From the NCBI GenBank assembly GCA_900314655.1, contig OMWC01000045.1, positions 1 through 38,411 on the forward strand: a stretch of DNA of 38,411 nucleotides, in the 5' to 3' direction. Both the position numbers and the translations under genes were made by a program. Below are positions 1 to 8,155 of the stretch, piece by piece (the first letter of the stretch is position 1; each line of letters begins with the position of its first letter). Under the pieces are notes generated by a model. That model searched no databases. It had not been told where the DNA came from and worked only from the letters and a program-made list of their open reading frames with translations. This DNA comes from an uncultured Prevotellaceae bacterium. GTDB lineage: Bacteria > Bacteroidota > Bacteroidia > Bacteroidales > Bacteroidaceae.

Positions 1-17
1 AAACACTCCACAAAAAT

Positions 18-822
18 ATGAAGAAAGTAATGTTCTTATTGGCGGTAGGTGTGATGTGCCTGACAGCCTGCGCTCAGAAAAAGGGTGGCGAACGTGGTAC
101 TCGCCAAGGTGGCCACATGGTGATTAACAAAGATTCTGACAGCGTTTTCGAGGCATTGAAGCAGGAAGCACTAGGCAAGTTCAAGCAATTGACGTTCAAC
201 GATGAACTGACAGGCAATACGATGGAGTATAATCTGCTTGTTCCGGAAGGCGCAGACGCTGGACAGAAACTTCCCTTAGTACTCTTTATGGCCGATGCCA
301 GCACTGCCGGCAAGGAGGTGACGGCTCCGCTCACGCAGGGCTACGGCGCCTTGGAGTTTGCGTCCGACAGAGACCAGCAGCTGCATCCGTCTTTTGTATT
401 GGTGCCGCAATATACCGACTGGGCCGTGCAGGATGATTGGAGCACCCCTCTTTGCCGCCTCACTCTTCGTCAGCAGCCAGTGGGACACCTCGAAGATGCA
501 GGATTTCGGCACCAAAAAGTTCTTCTACATCGTAGCTGGTGGTGACAAGAAGGCTTCGGGTGGCATGAGAGACTTGGCAAAAGTGCTGAAAGAGAATGAT
601 GCCCGTGTTGACTCCGCAAGTTGGAGTGCAAAACTGCCAACATCGCAACAGGAGAAGTTAACAGAAGAACTGATTGCCCGTGGCGGCAATATCAACTTCA
701 TCAAGTGGGAAACAGGCAGCGTACTCCCGGAAACGGGCCGAGCCATGGAGCACATGGCCTCGTTTGACTACGGCTACAAGATTGCCGCCGTCAGGGACTG
801 GCTCTTCAAGTTTATGAAATGA
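18..822 (+). pseudogene. Broken secreted esterase/peptidase-like alpha/beta hydrolase (internal deletion plus frameshift)
   Basis: Two overlapping frames make one disrupted gene. The first frame (18-545) starts with a lipoprotein signal peptide (LTAC, Cys18) and reads sensibly to the residues VQDDW near 440. The sense then continues in another frame from LFAASLFVSSQWDTSKMQ to FKFMK, ending at 822. In Bacteroidota homologues of this hydrolase type, as I recall them, about 100 residues lie between these two points, including the GxSxGG nucleophile elbow just before the DLFAASLF-like segment. That part is absent here and the junction is out of frame. The product should therefore be inactive. The stop codon overlaps the start of the next gene (ATGA at 819-822), so the two were probably co-transcribed. 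The family is assigned from memory of similar proteins; the frame break itself is directly visible. Confidence 0.75.
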
Positions 823-1601
823 ACAAAGTTGCCTGTCTTTTTAAGCCTCTGATGCCAATTCTCTCGGCTGTTTATGGGTTAGGGATTATTTACATAACAG
901 CGTTGCCTGTTGACGGCAATCATCCAACCTTCGTTGGCGAGATGCTGACGTGGCTAATAACATTGGCGGGCATCGCAATGACGCTCTGCCTTGTGCAATA
1001 TGTTGAACCAAAAGTATTTCCTGCTGCAGAACAATTTCCGCTGAAGTTTCCTACAATCTCCGTCATCTTAGGACTATTATTGATAGCGCCTCTATGGTTA
1101 GTTGCAGAAGGTTATATCGTATACGGTGTGACGTCGCTGGCTCAGCCTGTCATGAAGGCCCCGCTGACCTATACGACAGAAGAATTGCTCGAAGACCTTC
1201 TGTCCAGTATACATGCTGTATTACTTGCCCCATTGCTTGAAGAATTGTGTTTCAGACAAATGGCTATTTCTCCCTTTCGCAGTCGTGGCGCACAGGTCGT
1301 TGTCTGTGTGGTAATGGCCTTTTTGTTTGGAATGCTTCACGTGCGCAATTTCCCTGGTGCCTTCCTCAGTGCTCTGGTCTACGGGGGCGTGTTTATTTGG
1401 TCGCGAAACATTTGGTATAGCGTGATACTACATGCCGGGAGAAACCTCGCAGCCACACTCCTTGCTGTATACAGCTGGTTGCAATTTGGCGACATGCAGA
1501 TGGCGAAAATTCCTGTTATCATCCTGCCTGATATGAAGGTAGTCATCGCAAGCTTGTTAATAGCCATTGCAGGATTACTTTTATTAAAGAAGAAACGTTA
1601 A
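819..1601 (+). CDS. CPBP-family intramembrane metalloprotease
   Basis: This 260-aa protein is very hydrophobic, with about seven or eight predicted membrane segments, and carries the three signature motifs of the CPBP (Abi/CAAX-protease-like) family. These are EExxxR (Glu141, Glu142, Arg146 in EELCFRQ), FxxxH (FGMLH, His174) and HxxxN (HAGRN, His205 and Asn209). Family members are membrane-embedded glutamyl/metal proteases of varied or unknown substrate; some bacterial ones act in bacteriocin self-immunity. The ATG overlaps the stop of the broken hydrolase gene upstream, so translation was probably coupled. A Lys/Arg-rich end (LLLKKKR) is typical of a last membrane segment followed by a cytoplasmic tail. 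The gene looks intact. The substrate cannot be deduced. Confidence 0.88.
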   Translation: MNKVACLFKPLMPILSAVYGLGIIYITALPVDGNHPTFVGEMLTWLITLAGIAMTLCLVQYVEPKVFPAAEQFPLKFPTISVILGLLLIAPLWLVAEGYIVYGVTSLAQPVMKAPLTYTTEELLEDLLSSIHAVLLAPLLEELCFRQMAISPFRSRGAQVVVCVVMAFLFGMLHVRNFPGAFLSALVYGGVFIWSRNIWYSVILHAGRNLAATLLAVYSWLQFGDMQMAKIPVIILPDMKVVIASLLIAIAGLLLLKKKR

Positions 1602-1644
1602 ATTCCAATTTATAGGATAGATTTATTATTAATAATGTGGAAGA

Positions 1645-1881
1645 ATGATTGCTTTTGATTCTATCTGGCGTACGCAGGACGAAATCAGAACGGTGGTGAA
1701 TGCCGTTATGGGAGAGTGTATCTTTTCCTTGGCTTATTCCCATGAAAGGATGGCTATAGAATTGGAACTGTCAGTCCATCTTGACGAGGACGCCATTTCA
1801 AACCTGTCCTGTCAGTTTCCTGTTCCTGCAGATTATGACGGTGAAGGAACGGAAGGCTCCAAGTTCGTCTTTTTCCTTTAA
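1645..1881 (+). CDS. Small hypothetical protein, 78 aa
   Basis: An ATG-started ORF 43 bases after the CPBP gene on the same strand. The protein is acidic, has no signal peptide or membrane segment, and contains an Asp/Glu-rich stretch (HLDEDAIS, PADYDGEGTEGS). I recognise no family. Its composition looks coding and it lies in a run of plus-strand genes, but it could equally be the remnant of a longer gene, since several neighbours are truncated. Downstream DNA is decayed. Confidence 0.4.
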   Translation: MIAFDSIWRTQDEIRTVVNAVMGECIFSLAYSHERMAIELELSVHLDEDAISNLSCQFPVPADYDGEGTEGSKFVFFL

Positions 1882-2446
1882 TTCGTCTTCATGATTTTGT
1901 CTGCTTTTCTTCTTTGCTCACGGCTGGTGTTTGTATACTTATCTTCTTCCACCATGCCTTCCAACCTCAGCTTATATCCCAACTGTGCTCATTCTATTGA
2001 CAGAGCTGAAGGATGGTTTTCTTTCTTGCAACCTCTTTTTCTGACGAGCTAAGCGTTTCGCTTCCACTTCCGTTTCTTTTTCTTTCTCTTTCTAGCAATT
2101 CCTTGTCAAGCTACTACACTTGCTGAAACTTCATGGATGGCATCCTTTACTGGCTATCCTTACGCGATTGTTCTTGTCCGACCTTCTTCATGCCTGCCTT
2201 TTCCGGGCGAAGCGAGTTACACTTACTTTTTCCGTCGCGAAGTTAGTGCAAGCCGCATTCTGCAAGTACCAGGGCCTTATTCCCTGAATTTTTTCAAAAA
2301 CTTTTTCCCGTCTGCCGTGCATCCAATAAAAACTTTTCCGGCCCAAGGGTGAAATAATTCGGTAATTCCTTGCATTCCATGCTTTCCTTGCTAACTCTTA
2401 AAGCGACGTTAAAAATAAATGTTTCACTTCTAAAATATTCAGAAAG
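1882..2446. other. Gene-poor stretch with a probable decayed minus-strand gene
   Basis: No intact gene is visible in these 565 bases. The plus strand is pyrimidine-rich. On the minus strand, roughly 2110 down to 1880, charged coding-like text appears in short pieces that switch frames: ETEVEAKRLARQKKRLQE, then QLGYKLRLEGMVEEDKYT followed by NTSREQRRKADKIMKTN and a stop at 1880-1882. This suggests a frameshifted coiled-coil or DNA-processing protein of a mobile element, of unknown family. A weak hairpin (CAGGG 2270-2274, CCCTG 2282-2286) followed by a T run could be a plus-strand terminator. The 71-aa plus-strand ORF at 2137-2352 has non-coding composition and is not called. Confidence 0.4.
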
Positions 2447-2681
2447 ATGAAAAAGATCGAGAACAATTTCGTAGTAACAGGATTCGTAGGTAAGGACGCA
2501 GAAATCCGTCAGTTTTCAACCGCAAGCGTAGCTCGCTTCTCACTCGATCACGGTTGAGGGCTTCTTCAAGCCGGAGGAATGGACTGACCAGGAAGGCGTG
2601 AAGCACAACCGAGTGGTGCTCGTGGCCAACAAGTTCTATACGACTCCTGACAAGGAGAACACAGAGGAGAAGGCGCAATAG
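2447..2681 (+). pseudogene. Truncated single-stranded DNA-binding protein gene (ssb-like, core deleted)
   Basis: The ATG at 2447 opens MKKIENNFVVTGFVGKDAE, continues to ARFSLDHG and then meets a stop. Shifted by one frame, the text resumes as TVEGFFKPEEWTDQEGVKHN and runs to a natural stop at 2679-2681. Both halves are the expected ends of a Bacteroidales mobile-element SSB, which has an OB fold and binds single-stranded DNA in replication and conjugation. The middle of the OB fold, probably about 40-50 residues, has been removed between CTCGAT and CACGGTTGAG, with loss of frame. The product would not fold. An intact paralogue follows 115 bases downstream. Confidence 0.78.
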
Positions 2682-2795
2682 GCCTTCTCCTTCCAGCAAA
2701 CGCTGTGAAACTCTAAGGGAAATATAAAAACAACCATCCAACTTCAATTACAGGTAACGGAGAGTGTAACCGGCTTTCCACAAATCATTTCTATT

Positions 2796-3221
2796 ATGCT
2801 TTATACACACACTATCGGACGCATCGGTAAGGATTGCAAGGTGATTACCGGAGTACACGGGACTTTCATGGCGGTGGACGTCGCCGTAGATGACTACTCC
2901 AAAGGACAGAACATCACGACATGGGTAAGGGTACGCAGCAGCCGTGAGAACCACATCCGCCTCGCTGACTATCTCACCAAGGGAAGGCTGATTCTCGTGG
3001 AGGGAACGATCTCAACGTCTCTATGGACGGACAGGCAGGGCGAGAGCCATGTGCAGGTGAGCATCAATGCGGACAGCATCGCTTTCGTGAACGCCGGACG
3101 GAAAGAGGAACAGTCTGTCAACCCGAAGCAGGCTTCTAAGAAAGGAGCAAAGGCTAAGAAGAACACGCCCGAACCGCCAAAGGACGCACCCGAGGCCAAG
3201 GCTGATGACCTGCCGTTCTGA
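2796..3221 (+). CDS. ssb: Single-stranded DNA-binding protein (SSB), mobile-element type
   Basis: This 141-aa protein has an N-terminal OB-fold pattern over residues 1-100 (MLYTHTIGRIGKDCKV, TTWVRVRSSRENHIRLADYL, GRLILVEGTIST). A Lys/Pro/Ala-rich linker follows, and then the acidic tip DDLPF, which in SSBs recruits partner proteins. It should coat single-stranded DNA during replication, repair or conjugal transfer. It lies beside a broken ssb paralogue and upstream of three tiny ORFs, a pattern common in Bacteroidales conjugative or mobilisable elements. The housekeeping ssb is usually elsewhere, so this is most likely an element-borne copy. The start is the first ATG of the frame, with no competing upstream start. 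Confidence 0.85.
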   Translation: MLYTHTIGRIGKDCKVITGVHGTFMAVDVAVDDYSKGQNITTWVRVRSSRENHIRLADYLTKGRLILVEGTISTSLWTDRQGESHVQVSINADSIAFVNAGRKEEQSVNPKQASKKGAKAKKNTPEPPKDAPEAKADDLPF

Positions 3222-3251
3222 TGAGAGTCTAACCTTTAACGCCATAGGGCT

Positions 3252-3464
3252 ATGACTGTCAACGTTCGTATCGCCATCGCATCCCATCTGTCGGATGCAC
3301 AGGAATATCTGGAGCTCGGCTTTCGCAAGAATGCCAGCTCCGAGATAAACCTCGCAAAGGCCATCCTGTTCAAGTACGTCAGCACTGACTTGGAGGTTGA
3401 GGTGAGGGAACTGAATGAGTTAGCACATGAAGTTTTCAACCGTCAAAGACAAATTACACTATGA
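3252..3464 (+). CDS. Small hypothetical protein, 70 aa
   Basis: The ATG lies 30 bases after the ssb stop. The protein is predicted to be all-helical, with two amphipathic stretches (AIASHLSDAQEYLELGF, EVEVRELNELAHEVFNRQ) and no signal peptide. It has no recognised family. Its stop overlaps the start of the next small ORF as ATGA (3461-3464), a sign of real, translationally coupled genes. With ssb and the next two ORFs it probably forms one transcript of an element remnant that ends at the strong hairpin at 3788-3824. Confidence 0.6.
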   Translation: MTVNVRIAIASHLSDAQEYLELGFRKNASSEINLAKAILFKYVSTDLEVEVRELNELAHEVFNRQRQITL

Positions 3465-3625
3465 GATACGCAAGATTGCTGGAACCGTACAAGGGGTACT
3501 GGGATATTCAGGTGGACGAGGATAGCATCACTGGTGGCTATCATGGCTATGAGTATAACTGTGTTGTCATCGGGAGCGGAAAGGAGATTACCTGCAACAG
3601 GGATGAGTTTGAGTTTGTTGACTGA
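3461..3625 (+). CDS. Small hypothetical protein, 54 aa
   Basis: The ATG overlaps the preceding stop by four bases. The product starts MRYARLLEPYKGYWDIQVDE and ends RDEFEFVD. It is acidic and rich in Tyr and Gly, with predicted short strands. No family is recognised. Coupling to the upstream ORF and natural amino-acid composition support it as a real small gene of the ssb cluster. Confidence 0.55.
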   Translation: MRYARLLEPYKGYWDIQVDEDSITGGYHGYEYNCVVIGSGKEITCNRDEFEFVD

Positions 3626-3674
3626 GTACAAAGGGAACGGGCAGTCCAACCAACTGCCCACAAATCTTCTTGCT

Positions 3675-3776
3675 ATGGAAAAGAACAACCCTAAAAAGGA
3701 GCAGATAAGAAGGCTCATGGATAAAGCCAGGAAGGACGGCAAGACTATTGACTGGGCAAAGGTGGTCTTGTGTTAG
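3675..3776 (+). CDS. Micro-ORF, 33 aa, Lys-rich
   Basis: MEKNNPKKEQIRRLMDKARK followed by DGKTIDWAKVVLC. It is a basic amphipathic helix followed by a short tail. The frame is open further upstream to 3534, but that part overlaps the previous ORF, so the internal ATG at 3675 is the better start. It ends just before a perfect 15-bp hairpin. It could be a small DNA-binding or regulatory peptide; no family is known to me. Confidence 0.45.
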   Translation: MEKNNPKKEQIRRLMDKARKDGKTIDWAKVVLC

Positions 3777-3787
3777 GCTCACAAACG

Positions 3788-3824
3788 GTCAATTATCGGA
3801 AAAGGTATGTTTCCGATAATTGAC
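3788..3824 (+). terminator. Perfect 15-bp inverted repeat, probable terminator
   Basis: Arms GTCAATTATCGGAAA (3788-3802) and TTTCCGATAATTGAC (3810-3824) with a 7-base loop. It follows the last small ORF of the ssb cluster. There is only a short T-rich run afterwards (TCTTTATATG), so it may also act as a regulatory or recombination palindrome. Confidence 0.65.
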
Positions 3825-3843
3825 TCTTTATATGTATCGGAAA

Positions 3844-3887
3844 AAAGAGCCGCTATCCCTTAGACAGTCAGAATAGCGGCCCTCTTT
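3844..3887. terminator. Bidirectional terminator-like hairpin
   Basis: Left arm AAAGAG-CCGCTAT (3844-3856) pairs with ATAGCGG-CC-CTCTTT (3873-3887), leaving a two-base CC bulge. It sits between converging genes, with A-runs on the left and T-runs on the right, and so can end transcription from both sides. Confidence 0.65.
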
Positions 3888-4254
3888 ATGACCTGAAAAG
3901 GTATTTCCACAGCTCCAGGGTGTCATCATGCTCTCTTATCCTCTGTAAGATTTCCTTCAGGTAGGATTGCATGGCCTTTTCAGTGGAATGGTTGACCTCG
4001 GCAAGTTCCTCGATGGTTCTCTGCTGGCACGCAATGCCGAAATACTCCCTGAGTATCAGGTTCTCGTCCGTTGTCAGGATGCCGTTAAGCAGGGCATTGA
4101 TCTTCTCGGTGACTTCAAAACGGGGTGCACCGTGGAGGGAATGATGGTCATAGCCGTCATCCGCGATGCCGTTCTGGGTTCCGAAGTTCTCCCACCTGTC
4201 TTGGATCTGCATGTAGGAGTTCTCCTCGTCAAAGAGTTCCCGGTCGATGTCCAT
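3886..4254 (-). CDS. Hypothetical protein with a sigma-70 region-4-like helix-turn-helix
   Basis: This 122-aa protein has an acidic N-terminus (MDIDRELFDEENSYMQIQD) and a C-terminal half reading LTTDENLILREYFGI, QRTIEELAEVNHSTEKAMQS, YLKEILQRIRE. Spacing and residues resemble region 4 of sigma-70 factors (RExxVLxxYFGI, TLEEIAxxxxxSxExVRQIxxKALxKLR). It lacks region 2, so it is not a full sigma factor and may be a small regulator. It starts 6 bases after the nitroreductase stop and was probably cotranscribed with that gene. A truncated second copy of its N-terminus lies at 12867-12986. The resemblance to sigma region 4 is my reading by eye. Confidence 0.55.
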   Translation of the reverse strand: MDIDRELFDEENSYMQIQDRWENFGTQNGIADDGYDHHSLHGAPRFEVTEKINALLNGILTTDENLILREYFGIACQQRTIEELAEVNHSTEKAMQSYLKEILQRIREHDDTLELWKYLFRS

Positions 4255-4589
4255 CTTCTGTTACTTTACTATCTTGTAATAATCCGGCTTGCGGGGCTTC
4301 GGGGAATGGTTGCCGCCTTCGGCCTCATAGCCGATGCTCAGGGCACCGATGCCCATCAGATCCTCCTGGATTCCCATGTCACGGAGCAGCTGCTTCCCCT
4401 CCTCGGTGTCGAACATCTCACGCTCCCTGTGAATCCAGCAGGTGCCGAGTCCTATCTCATGGGCTGCCAGCATCATGGTCTGAAGGACGATGCTGCCGTC
4501 ATAGACATAGGGATCGCCAGTGGTTCCCATCACCTCGGCGTTCATTTTCTTCAGACGTTCGATGAATGCCGGATTCTGCACGGCAACGA
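4190..4589. repeat. Direct repeat copy A (400 bp) at left edge of the carbohydrate cassette
   Basis: This segment matches 12922-13306 in the same orientation at roughly 90 percent identity by eye. Copy A has 15 extra bases inside the nitroreductase reading frame. The match begins at TCCCAC (4190 and 12922) and stops abruptly after GGCAACGA (4589 and 13306). It covers the start of the sigma-like ORF and most of the nitroreductase gene. The two copies bracket the glycosidase genes. Confidence 0.85.
4261..4589 (-). pseudogene. Nitroreductase gene fragment, 5' end missing
   Basis: The readable part (MQNPAFIERLKKMNAEVMGT to KPDYYKIVK) is the C-terminal two thirds of an FMN-dependent nitroreductase, with MLAAHEIGLGTCWIHREREM as the recognisable core. 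The N-terminal FMN-binding TRRSVRKY segment, present in the copy at 12993-13445, is cut off at 4589, where unrelated sequence begins. Compared with usual nitroreductases, about 20 residues between GTTGDP and YVYDGS also seem missing. The internal ATG at 4581 is unlikely to give active protein. It remains in operon-like order with the sigma-like ORF. Confidence 0.75.
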
Positions 4590-4785
4590 CCAGAATTCTT
4601 TGGATGGTATTCTTGAGGGCTCAGCTGCTACATGGGGTGGCCCTACAGCGGGTATTCGTCATGTCACCACAAAAACAACTGCATCAGGAAACGCTGGTCA
4701 ATGCTATAATATGGCAGGCCAGCGGGTTACAGCAGGAACAAAGGGCCTGCTGATTATCGATGGGAGAAAGATATTACACAAATAA
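4590..4785 (+). pseudogene. 3' remnant of a secreted-protein gene (C-terminal tail only)
   Basis: In one plus-strand frame this stretch reads NSLDGILEGSAATWGGPTAG and ends CYNMAGQRVTAGTKGLLIID then GRKILHK and a stop at 4785. The ending matches the conserved C-terminal tail (YNLNGQRV...KGLxIxxGRKIxxK) of large exported Prevotella proteins, also seen here at the ends of the 1694-aa protein and the pectate lyase. No start or body is present. The frame runs directly into the truncated nitroreductase at 4589, so this is one side of a recombination junction. Confidence 0.75.
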
Positions 4786-4822
4786 TAAGGAGGGTAACGG
4801 GCTCGGTTCTGAATATTTTTTG

Positions 4823-4830
4823 TAACTTTG
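4823..4830 (+). promoter_or_regulatory. -7 box for the glycosidase operon
   Basis: TAACTTTG matches the Bacteroidota -7 consensus TAnnTTTG, about 19 bases before the ATG at 4849. No clear -33 TTG is seen. A TTG start codon inside this box is therefore unlikely to be used. Confidence 0.6.
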
Positions 4831-4848
4831 TTGCCAAAAATACAACTT

Positions 4849-7800
4849 ATGATCAAATTATATAAAGTGATAGCTGTCGCCCTGCTGATGGCAATGATGG
4901 ATACGAAGGCGAATGCAGAGACAGCAAGCACAGCACCCTGTGGACCTGTGCCTACGGATAATCAACTGCGCTGGCAGGATATGGAGATGTATGCCTTCAT
5001 TCATTACTCGCTGAACACATACACGGATCAGGAATGGGGATTCGGGAACGAGGCGCTGGAATTGTTCAACCCCTCTGACCTGGACTGCCGGCAGTGGGCT
5101 CGCGTATGCAAGCAGGCTGGTATGAAGGGCATCATCTTTACGGCTAAACATCACTGCGGTTTCTGCATGTGGCCGAGTGAATACACCGAGTACTCCGTGA
5201 AGAACACGCCGTGGAAGAACGGGAAGGGCGATGTGGTGCGCGAACTGGCCGATGCCTGCCGCGAGGAAGGACTTGAGTTTGCCGTCTATCTCTCGCCCTG
5301 GGACAGGAATCACCCGGAATATGGCCGGCCTGCATATGTGACCTATTTCCGCAACCAGCTGCGCGAACTGCTGACCAACTACGGTGAGATATTCGAGGTG
5401 TGGTTCGACGGTGCCAATGGCGGCGACGGCTGGTACGGCGGTGCCAACGAGACGCGCAAGATTGACCGTACCACCTATTATGAGTGGCCTGAGACGTACA
5501 AGATGATCCGTGAGCTGCAGCCCAAATGCTTGATATGGAACGACGGCAGCGACCGCGGCGACCTGCGATGGGTGGGTACGGAGGCCGGTAATGTGGGCGA
5601 GACCAACTGGAGTCTGCTGAACAAGGATGGCGAGGTGACGTGGCCCATGCTACACTACGGTCTGGAGAACGGCGACTCGTGGGTACCCGGCGAGACCAAT
5701 ACCAGTATACGCCCAGGCTGGTTCTATCACGAGACGGAGAACGAGCATGTGAAGAGTCTTTCGAAACTGATGGACACCTATTATAAATCGGTGGGCCGCA
5801 ACTCCACCTTGCTGCTCAACTTCCCCATAGCGCCTAACGGTCGCATTCATCCCAACGACAGCCTTCGCGGCATCGCCTTTAAGAAAATGATTGACGAAGT
5901 GTTTAAGACCGACCTTGCAAAGAATGCCAAGGTAAAGACACAGGGGAATGTGACACTTGTTGAATTCCAGAAACCCACGCCATTCAACCGTTTCGTGGCC
6001 GAGGAAGATATCCGACAAGGCCAAAGGGTGAAGAAGTTTACGCTGGAGGCTCTTGTCGAAGGGAAGTGGCTGCCGCTGAAGGATGCACTCGTTGAAGGCT
6101 CCGACGGACTGACCACCATCGGTCATCGCCGCATCATCTGTTTCCCTACCGTCAACGCCACAAAGCTACGCTTCACCGTCACCGACAGTAAAGCCAAGCC
6201 CATCATAAAGCGCACATCCGTCTATCTGGCTCCAGAGTTGACGGGCGATATCCCCGACAGCGGCGAGAAGCGCAGCAGCAACCTGCACTACTTCTTCAGC
6301 AGCCCTCGTCAGATGATGATTGACTGGGACACAGAACAGACCGTCAGCTCTTTCCGTTACCTGCCTCCGCAGAACACGAAGGACGGCACTGTGACACACT
6401 ACACCCTTTGGGCTTCCTCCGACTGGTCAAACTGGACAAAGCTTGCTTCAGGCGAGTTCTCAAATATCGTGAACAATCCCATTTGGCAGACCATTAAGTT
6501 CCCGACAACCAAAGCCCGTATCCTCAAGTTTGACTCCGACCGCCTTGCCTCAGGAGAGCGAATGGCCTTTGATGACTTTGAGGTGGTTACAGGCGAGCCT
6601 GAGGGATTCAAGAATCCCGTGCTTCCCGGTTTTCATGCCGACCCAAGTGTATGCCGGGCGGGCGACGACTTCTATCTCGTAAACAGCACGTTTCAGTATT
6701 TCCCCGGTGTTCCGGTGTTCCACTCGAAGGATCTGGTGAACTGGGAACAGGTGGGCAACTGCCTGACTCGTCCGTCGCAGGTCGACCTGAAGGGAACCGA
6801 CGGCAACAGCGGCATCTATGCCCCCACCATCCGTTATAATAACGGGCGCTTCTATATGGTGACAACGTTGTTCCCCTCGCGCAGGCATTTCTACGTATGG
6901 ACCGATAACCCCGCTGGTGAGTGGTCGGAACCCGTCGTGATAGACTTCGCCATCGGCAGTTGTGACCCCACGCTCTACTTTGAGGATGACAAATGCTATT
7001 TCCTCTGGAAAGAGGGCGACATCAAGATTTGCGAGATCGATGTGAAGACGGGTAAGCAACTGGGCGAGATCCATCACTTAGGCGTAGGACTTGGCGGGCG
7101 CTATCCCGAAGGGCCACATATATATAAGAAGGACGGTTACTATTATCTGCTGTTGGCTGAAGGCGGAACGGAGCATGGGCATCATGTGAATATCCTTCGC
7201 AGCAAAAACCTTTTCGGCCCATATCAGCCCAACCCGGCCAACCCCATCCTGTCGCACTTCAACATGAAGATGCAGAACAGTCAGATACAGGGACTGGGGC
7301 ATGCCGACCTGATACAGGCACCCGACTCCTCGTGGTGGATGATTTGTCTGGGCTACCGCACCAGCGGTTATCTGCAGCATGTGATGGGACGTGAGACAAT
7401 GCTGGCTCCTGTCCGTTGGGAGCAAGGAGGCTGGCCGGTAGTAAACGGCGACGGCACGCTGCAGACAGACATGAAATGCCAGACATTGCCGTTGGTCGCT
7501 ATGCCGAAAGACCCCATCAGGGAAGAGTTTGATTACATCAAGCGCGATGCCCCTAAGGACAGCTATCACTCGTTGGGACTGCCGATGGGATGGATGAGTC
7601 TGTGCAACCCCGACTATTCGCGCTATTCGCTGACGGAGCGTAAAGGCTGGCTTCGCATGCGCCCAAGCACGACCGACCTCAGCGAGACTGCATCGCCAAC
7701 GTTTGTTGCCCGCCGGCAGACGGAACTGAACTTTACGGCCACGGCCTTGTTCGACCTCTCCCACCTTTCGGAGGGCATGCAGGCCGGGATTACCGCATAC

Positions 7801-8145
7801 GCCGCTCCGCTGAACCACTACGATGTGGTGGCTGAGAAAAGGAACGGACAAATCATCATAAAGTCGAATGTACGCTTAGGACAAACCGGCCACAGCGAAA
7901 AGGAGTTCGCTCTGAGCGGCACCCGCGCCTACCTGCGCATCACCTCCGACAAGGACTTCTACTACCTGCAGGCATCTTCTGACGGAAAGAACTTCGTCGA
8001 GCTGGCCAAGATGGAATACCGCTTCCTCAGCACTGAGACTATCGGCGGTTTCACTGGAGTGATGCTCGGGCTCTTCGCGCAGTGCGACAATGAAACAGGC
8101 GCCGGGTATGCTGATGTTGACTGGTTTGAGTATCTGACACAATAA
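4849..8145 (+). CDS. Bifunctional exported glycoside hydrolase: GH29 alpha-L-fucosidase fused to GH43
   Basis: This 1098-aa protein has a signal peptide (MIKLYKVIAVALLMAMM...ANAE). Residues about 30-470 form a GH29 catalytic domain (KHHCGFCMWPSEYT, VYLSPWDRNHPEYG, and the nucleophile Asp187 in EVWFDGANG). Residues about 470-590 look like a discoidin/F5-8C-type beta-sandwich. Residues about 593-880 are a GH43 five-bladed propeller with base Asp598 (HADPSV), pKa modulator Asp706 (SCDPTLY) and acid Glu754 (YPEGPH). A C-terminal beta-sandwich like that of GH43 xylosidases completes it. It should remove alpha-L-fucose and a beta-xylose or alpha-L-arabinose from one substrate outside or in the periplasm. 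The ATG at 4849 is preferred because an in-frame TTG upstream lies inside the promoter box. The GH2 gene follows after 10 bases, so they form an operon. All catalytic residues are present; substrate is inferred. Confidence 0.92.
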   Translation: MIKLYKVIAVALLMAMMDTKANAETASTAPCGPVPTDNQLRWQDMEMYAFIHYSLNTYTDQEWGFGNEALELFNPSDLDCRQWARVCKQAGMKGIIFTAKHHCGFCMWPSEYTEYSVKNTPWKNGKGDVVRELADACREEGLEFAVYLSPWDRNHPEYGRPAYVTYFRNQLRELLTNYGEIFEVWFDGANGGDGWYGGANETRKIDRTTYYEWPETYKMIRELQPKCLIWNDGSDRGDLRWVGTEAGNVGETNWSLLNKDGEVTWPMLHYGLENGDSWVPGETNTSIRPGWFYHETENEHVKSLSKLMDTYYKSVGRNSTLLLNFPIAPNGRIHPNDSLRGIAFKKMIDEVFKTDLAKNAKVKTQGNVTLVEFQKPTPFNRFVAEEDIRQGQRVKKFTLEALVEGKWLPLKDALVEGSDGLTTIGHRRIICFPTVNATKLRFTVTDSKAKPIIKRTSVYLAPELTGDIPDSGEKRSSNLHYFFSSPRQMMIDWDTEQTVSSFRYLPPQNTKDGTVTHYTLWASSDWSNWTKLASGEFSNIVNNPIWQTIKFPTTKARILKFDSDRLASGERMAFDDFEVVTGEPEGFKNPVLPGFHADPSVCRAGDDFYLVNSTFQYFPGVPVFHSKDLVNWEQVGNCLTRPSQVDLKGTDGNSGIYAPTIRYNNGRFYMVTTLFPSRRHFYVWTDNPAGEWSEPVVIDFAIGSCDPTLYFEDDKCYFLWKEGDIKICEIDVKTGKQLGEIHHLGVGLGGRYPEGPHIYKKDGYYYLLLAEGGTEHGHHVNILRSKNLFGPYQPNPANPILSHFNMKMQNSQIQGLGHADLIQAPDSSWWMICLGYRTSGYLQHVMGRETMLAPVRWEQGGWPVVNGDGTLQTDMKCQTLPLVAMPKDPIREEFDYIKRDAPKDSYHSLGLPMGWMSLCNPDYSRYSLTERKGWLRMRPSTTDLSETASPTFVARRQTELNFTATALFDLSHLSEGMQAGITAYAAPLNHYDVVAEKRNGQIIIKSNVRLGQTGHSEKEFALSGTRAYLRITSDKDFYYLQASSDGKNFVELAKMEYRFLSTETIGGFTGVMLGLFAQCDNETGAGYADVDWFEYLTQ

Positions 8146-8155
8146 TAAAGAATAT

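Noticed and set aside
2137..2352. 71-aa plus-strand ORF in the gene-poor stretch
   Set aside because: Composition is Phe/Pro/Ser-rich from pyrimidine-rich DNA, has no start signal, and a hairpin lies inside it.
3967..4785. 272-aa plus-strand ORF across copy A
   Set aside because: Most of it is antisense to the sigma-like and nitroreductase genes. Only its last 65 codons are real, as a gene remnant.
4828..4848. Upstream TTG start for the GH29-GH43 protein
   Set aside because: The TTG lies within the TAACTTTG promoter box and would be before or at the transcription start. The ATG at 4849 opens a normal signal peptide.
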